DNA of 27,664 bases, from contig JARGNC010000011.1 of NCBI GenBank assembly GCA_029212425.1, forward strand, positions 1 through 27,664, read 5' to 3'. This DNA is from Phycisphaerales bacterium (lineage in GTDB: Bacteria > Planctomycetota > Phycisphaerae > Phycisphaerales > UBA1924). The notes below the pieces were generated by a model, which saw only the letters and a program-made list of their open reading frames with translations, searched no databases and was not told the DNA's origin. This document shows positions 25,583 to 27,664 of this stretch, in pieces (positions within the stretch are counted from its first letter, which is position 1; each line of letters starts with the position of its first letter). The position numbers were made by a program, and so were the translations under genes.

Positions 25583-26860
25583 TTATGGGCATCCAGCGCT
25601 GAATCCGGCGAGGAATGAACTGACATCGAGGAAGTTGTAGTTGCCATCGGCTTCAAAGTCCGCGATGGGATCTTGGTTCCCGAATGCTGCCAAGAATGCG
25701 GACACATCCAAGAAGTTCAAGCTTCCATCATCGTTGAGATCCGCAGCGCAGTCATTTCCCCAGTCAATCGTGATGAGCCAAGCGGGAGTGCCACCGGTAT
25801 GTCCAATGATGTATCGGCCGTCAGCTGAGATCGCCTGGCATACTTCAAGCCTCGCACCGGCTGGTACCGTTGCACCATGCGACTCGAGCCATGACACCAG
25901 TTCGATGAGATCGCCTTCCCCCTTAGGCTGAATCCAAGCACGCCGGTTTGTATGAAGTATATCGAATCCAACAATGGTTCCGTTGTCAGCGATATCAAGC
26001 GGGATTCCTCCCCAACCTGGAAGGAGTGAGCCAGCACCGATTCTTGAAGCTGTTCCATTGACGACCTTTCCAGCATCAAACACGAAGTCTGCATCACCAA
26101 ACCACCAAGATCCCAAAACGACAGATCCATCGTCACTGATACCTTCGAACTCACCCTCGAACTCAGCAGCCGGATCCAGCAATGTGCCAGCTAGGGTGTC
26201 CCCATCCCAGGTGGCTGGTGTCCGGTTGAAAACACCTTGGGCGAATCCTGCGAAGACTGAGCCGTCCGAAGACATAATGGAAGCTCTGTTGTTCCCAAAT
26301 GCAAGATTTTCGAGTTCCTGCATCCCAGTCTCTTGTGTCCAACGGAATCCGCGAGAGTTACAGCCATCCCATGAAAGCCCGGTAGCGATTGTGCCATCAC
26401 CTGAGATGTCGTAGCCGCTGCTCTTGCTTGGGCAAGAACCAGCGTTTGGTAGGAAACCAAGGCTTGTCCAGCCATCCGCGTCGGTCCAAATTCCGGCGGT
26501 ATGCTCAGTGCCTTCAAACCCACCGGCGATATTTCCGAGTACCACCCCGCCGTCATCGGACACGGCTTGGACGATTTCAACACCGGTGCCAATGGGTTCG
26601 CCTTCAATCATAGTAAAGAGGTTATTGACTCGATCCCAGCGATATCCTGTGTCTGGGATAAGGTCGCCGTCGATGTCCATGCTCCCAACAATCCATTGCC
26701 CATCCGCAGACATGTCGTTGGCCGAGGCTGCTGAGAACTTTGTGTTCTGATCAACGATGTATTCGAAAGTCGCCGAGACTTGAGCCGAGGCAGAACTTGC
26801 GAGAGAAAGCAGATTGCCCGCGGCTGCAAGAATGGCGGTTTGATTGGAGACACTGTACAT
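25583..26860 (-). CDS. Secreted HAF-repeat protein with dockerin-like cassette (paralogue 2)
   Basis: 425 residues from the ATG at 26860, with AAGGA 9 nt upstream. A signal peptide ends near Ala26 (SASA-QV). The same seven S-x-DG-x-x-x-x-G motifs follow, including NDMSADGQWIVGS at 49-60 and AISADGRYIIGH at 343-354, along with Cys143/Cys167. The dockerin-like cassette at 371-425 has loops Asp374-Asp385 and Asp401-Asp412. Differences from its neighbour include an extra Cys341 and a diverged cassette end (AGFSAGCP instead of AAFGAGCP). There is no terminator in the 64-nt gap to paralogue 1, so the two are probably co-transcribed with this gene first. The function is not known from sequence. Confidence 0.88.
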   Translation of the reverse strand: MYSVSNQTAILAAAGNLLSLASSASAQVSATFEYIVDQNTKFSAASANDMSADGQWIVGSMDIDGDLIPDTGYRWDRVNNLFTMIEGEPIGTGVEIVQAVSDDGGVVLGNIAGGFEGTEHTAGIWTDADGWTSLGFLPNAGSCPSKSSGYDISGDGTIATGLSWDGCNSRGFRWTQETGMQELENLAFGNNRASIMSSDGSVFAGFAQGVFNRTPATWDGDTLAGTLLDPAAEFEGEFEGISDDGSVVLGSWWFGDADFVFDAGKVVNGTASRIGAGSLLPGWGGIPLDIADNGTIVGFDILHTNRRAWIQPKGEGDLIELVSWLESHGATVPAGARLEVCQAISADGRYIIGHTGGTPAWLITIDWGNDCAADLNDDGSLNFLDVSAFLAAFGNQDPIADFEADGNYNFLDVSSFLAGFSAGCP

Positions 26861-26895
26861 GGTGGTATTCCTTAGAGTGTTCTTGGATGTATTGT

Positions 26896-26932
26896 CAGAA
26901 ATGGGGCATGGCCACCTTTCGATGGCATGCCC
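26896..26932 (-). terminator. Hairpin terminator after the PEP-CTERM gene
   Basis: On the minus strand GGGCATGCCA and TGGCCATGCCC pair over 10 bp with one bulged base and an 8-nt loop, followed by the short T-rich ATTTCTG. It lies about 20 nt past the stop at 26954. The weak T-run makes it less certain than the one at 24178-24206. Confidence 0.55.
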
Positions 26933-26953
26933 AACATGAATAGAAGTTTCGCT

Positions 26954-27586
26954 TTATGCACGACGACGACGGGACGCTGCGAACCCCGAGAGACCGATCA
27001 ATGCCAAGCCGCTTGGTGCTGGAACCGCGTTCCATGAAATGTTGTCGATGTAGGTGGTTGGTGAGAATCCGAACCCAAGGATGCGGACTTCGTTGAACAC
27101 ATCGCCGTCGGTACCGGAGATGCTCCACCATTCGTCGCCCAATCCACCCCATGCTGGACCCGCATCTGAGAAGAAACTGCCCACTTCAACGCCGTCATGG
27201 AAAGCAACAGCAATCATGCCGCCTCCAATGAATGAGCCGGGTCCTGATGGATCCCACACCTGAGCGCTGAAATCAGTCAGGTCGGTATCGAATGTCATGA
27301 AGACACCGAAGGCGCCTTCAAACGCATTGCCTGAGTTCACCCATGGATAGATCCCTGAAACATCTCCTACCGCACCTGAGCCTGTCCCGGATTGGATATC
27401 CGCGAGTCCGATGCCGGCCCATGAGTTTGGAGCAACGACACCGGTCGGTCCGCCGGCTTCATCAAAGTTGAGCGTGGTTGAGTGGGTGGATGCTGATGAA
27501 CCTTGGCTGACGGTGACGTCAGCAGCAGCTGATCCAGCGGTGAGTGCGAGTGCGAGCAAAGTCGCAATTTGTGTTCCTGTGTTCAT
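26954..27586 (-). CDS. Secreted PEP-CTERM-type protein
   Basis: 210 residues from the ATG at 27586, which has a strong AAGGAG 7 nt upstream; the longer frame to 27661 lacks such a site. A signal peptide ends near residue 22 (AAA-DV). The central domain is Gly-, Ser- and Asp-rich and beta-like, with TLNFDEAGG, FMTFDTDLTDFSAQVWDPSG and FGFSPTTYIDNISW, a pattern common in PEP-CTERM proteins with a lectin-like fold. The C-terminal 23 residues (188-210) have the sorting layout VPAP, a hydrophobic helix and RRRR, with Ala in place of the Glu of VPEP. Exosortase would be expected to process it but is not in this window. The biological role is unknown. Confidence 0.85.
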   Translation of the reverse strand: MNTGTQIATLLALALTAGSAAADVTVSQGSSASTHSTTLNFDEAGGPTGVVAPNSWAGIGLADIQSGTGSGAVGDVSGIYPWVNSGNAFEGAFGVFMTFDTDLTDFSAQVWDPSGPGSFIGGGMIAVAFHDGVEVGSFFSDAGPAWGGLGDEWWSISGTDGDVFNEVRILGFGFSPTTYIDNISWNAVPAPSGLALIGLSGFAASRRRRA

Positions 27587-27664
27587 GATTCTCTCCTTAT
27601 TGAGGTCATTTTGAGTGGCCAACAAGGCCGTAGATATGCAGTCAGTTGGGAAGATACACAAATT
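27587..27664 (-). other. Upstream region of the PEP-CTERM gene at the window edge
   Basis: 78 bp preceding the PEP-CTERM start. Apart from the ribosome site AAGGAG at about 27594-27599, I see no clear promoter pair. The region continues beyond the window. Confidence 0.3.

Larger units (their letters stand above)
24256..26860 (-). repeat. Tandem gene duplication of HAF-dockerin genes
   Basis: The genes at 24256-25518 and 25583-26860 are collinear over their full length, with the same motif order, the same cysteines and near-identical stretches such as GMQELENLAF and ASIMSSDGSV. They are 64 nt apart on the same strand. Both starts carry an AAGGA ribosome site at the same distance. The duplication includes the dockerin-like cassette. 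Confidence 0.9.

Noticed and set aside
24256..26860. Repeated DNA at the HAF genes as a mobile element or CRISPR array
   Set aside because: The repeats are explained by whole-gene duplication and protein motifs; there are no short regularly spaced repeats with unique spacers, no transposase and no terminal inverted repeats.
1..27664. tRNA, rRNA or riboswitch genes
   Set aside because: No cloverleaf, rRNA-like or known riboswitch pattern was recognised by eye in the intergenic gaps, which are all short.

Overview
The window looks like a chromosomal segment of a planctomycete, most likely Phycisphaerales-like. The taxonomic hints are three secreted proteins ending in the same ~55-residue two-loop dockerin-like cassette (core NFLDVSAFL) and a PEP-CTERM-type tail (VPAP, hydrophobic helix, RRRR). 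The assignment is inferred from these sequence styles, not from a search.

Layout. (1) 1-612: end of a secreted cupredoxin-dockerin protein, closed by a good intrinsic terminator. (2) 796-4161, +: compact dTDP-L-rhamnose operon rmlB-rmlD-rmlA-rmlC (rfbBDAC), each junction an ATGA stop/start overlap. (3) 4167-6463, -: wecB (UDP-ManNAc formation) followed by a GT4 glycosyltransferase. (4) 6602-10423, +: GT2-GtrA fusion, SAM methyltransferase and a polytopic GT-C-like membrane protein, read away from a 138-bp divergent promoter region. (5) 10432-18256, -: polysaccharide export and decoration block: TPR-fused Wzm-type permease, short Wzt-type ATPase, a 1260-residue sulfotransferase/coiled-coil/GT4/GT2 protein, and a sulfotransferase/zinc-ribbon/methyltransferase fusion. 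(6) 18364-24045, -: tripartite efflux operon (TolC-like lipoprotein, adaptor, LolD/MacB-type ATPase, MacB-type permease). (7) 24256-27586, -: two tandem paralogous HAF-repeat/dockerin proteins and a PEP-CTERM protein, with hairpin terminators.

Blocks 2-5 read as one locus for making a surface polysaccharide. Rhamnose and ManNAc donors are built; membrane and cytosolic glycosyltransferases assemble the chain; methyl and sulfate groups are added; a Wzm/Wzt ABC pump exports it. The most unusual part is block 5: a putative sulfate-transferring domain is joined by a ~187-residue coiled coil to two glycosyltransferase domains, beside a Wzt that lacks the usual carbohydrate-binding tail and a Wzm that has gained six cytoplasmic TPRs. 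This resembles in plan, though not in sequence, the WbdD 'cap plus molecular ruler' logic of ABC-exported O antigens.

No tRNA, rRNA, CRISPR array, insertion sequence or phage gene was recognised, and no gene-free stretch exceeds 300 bases.
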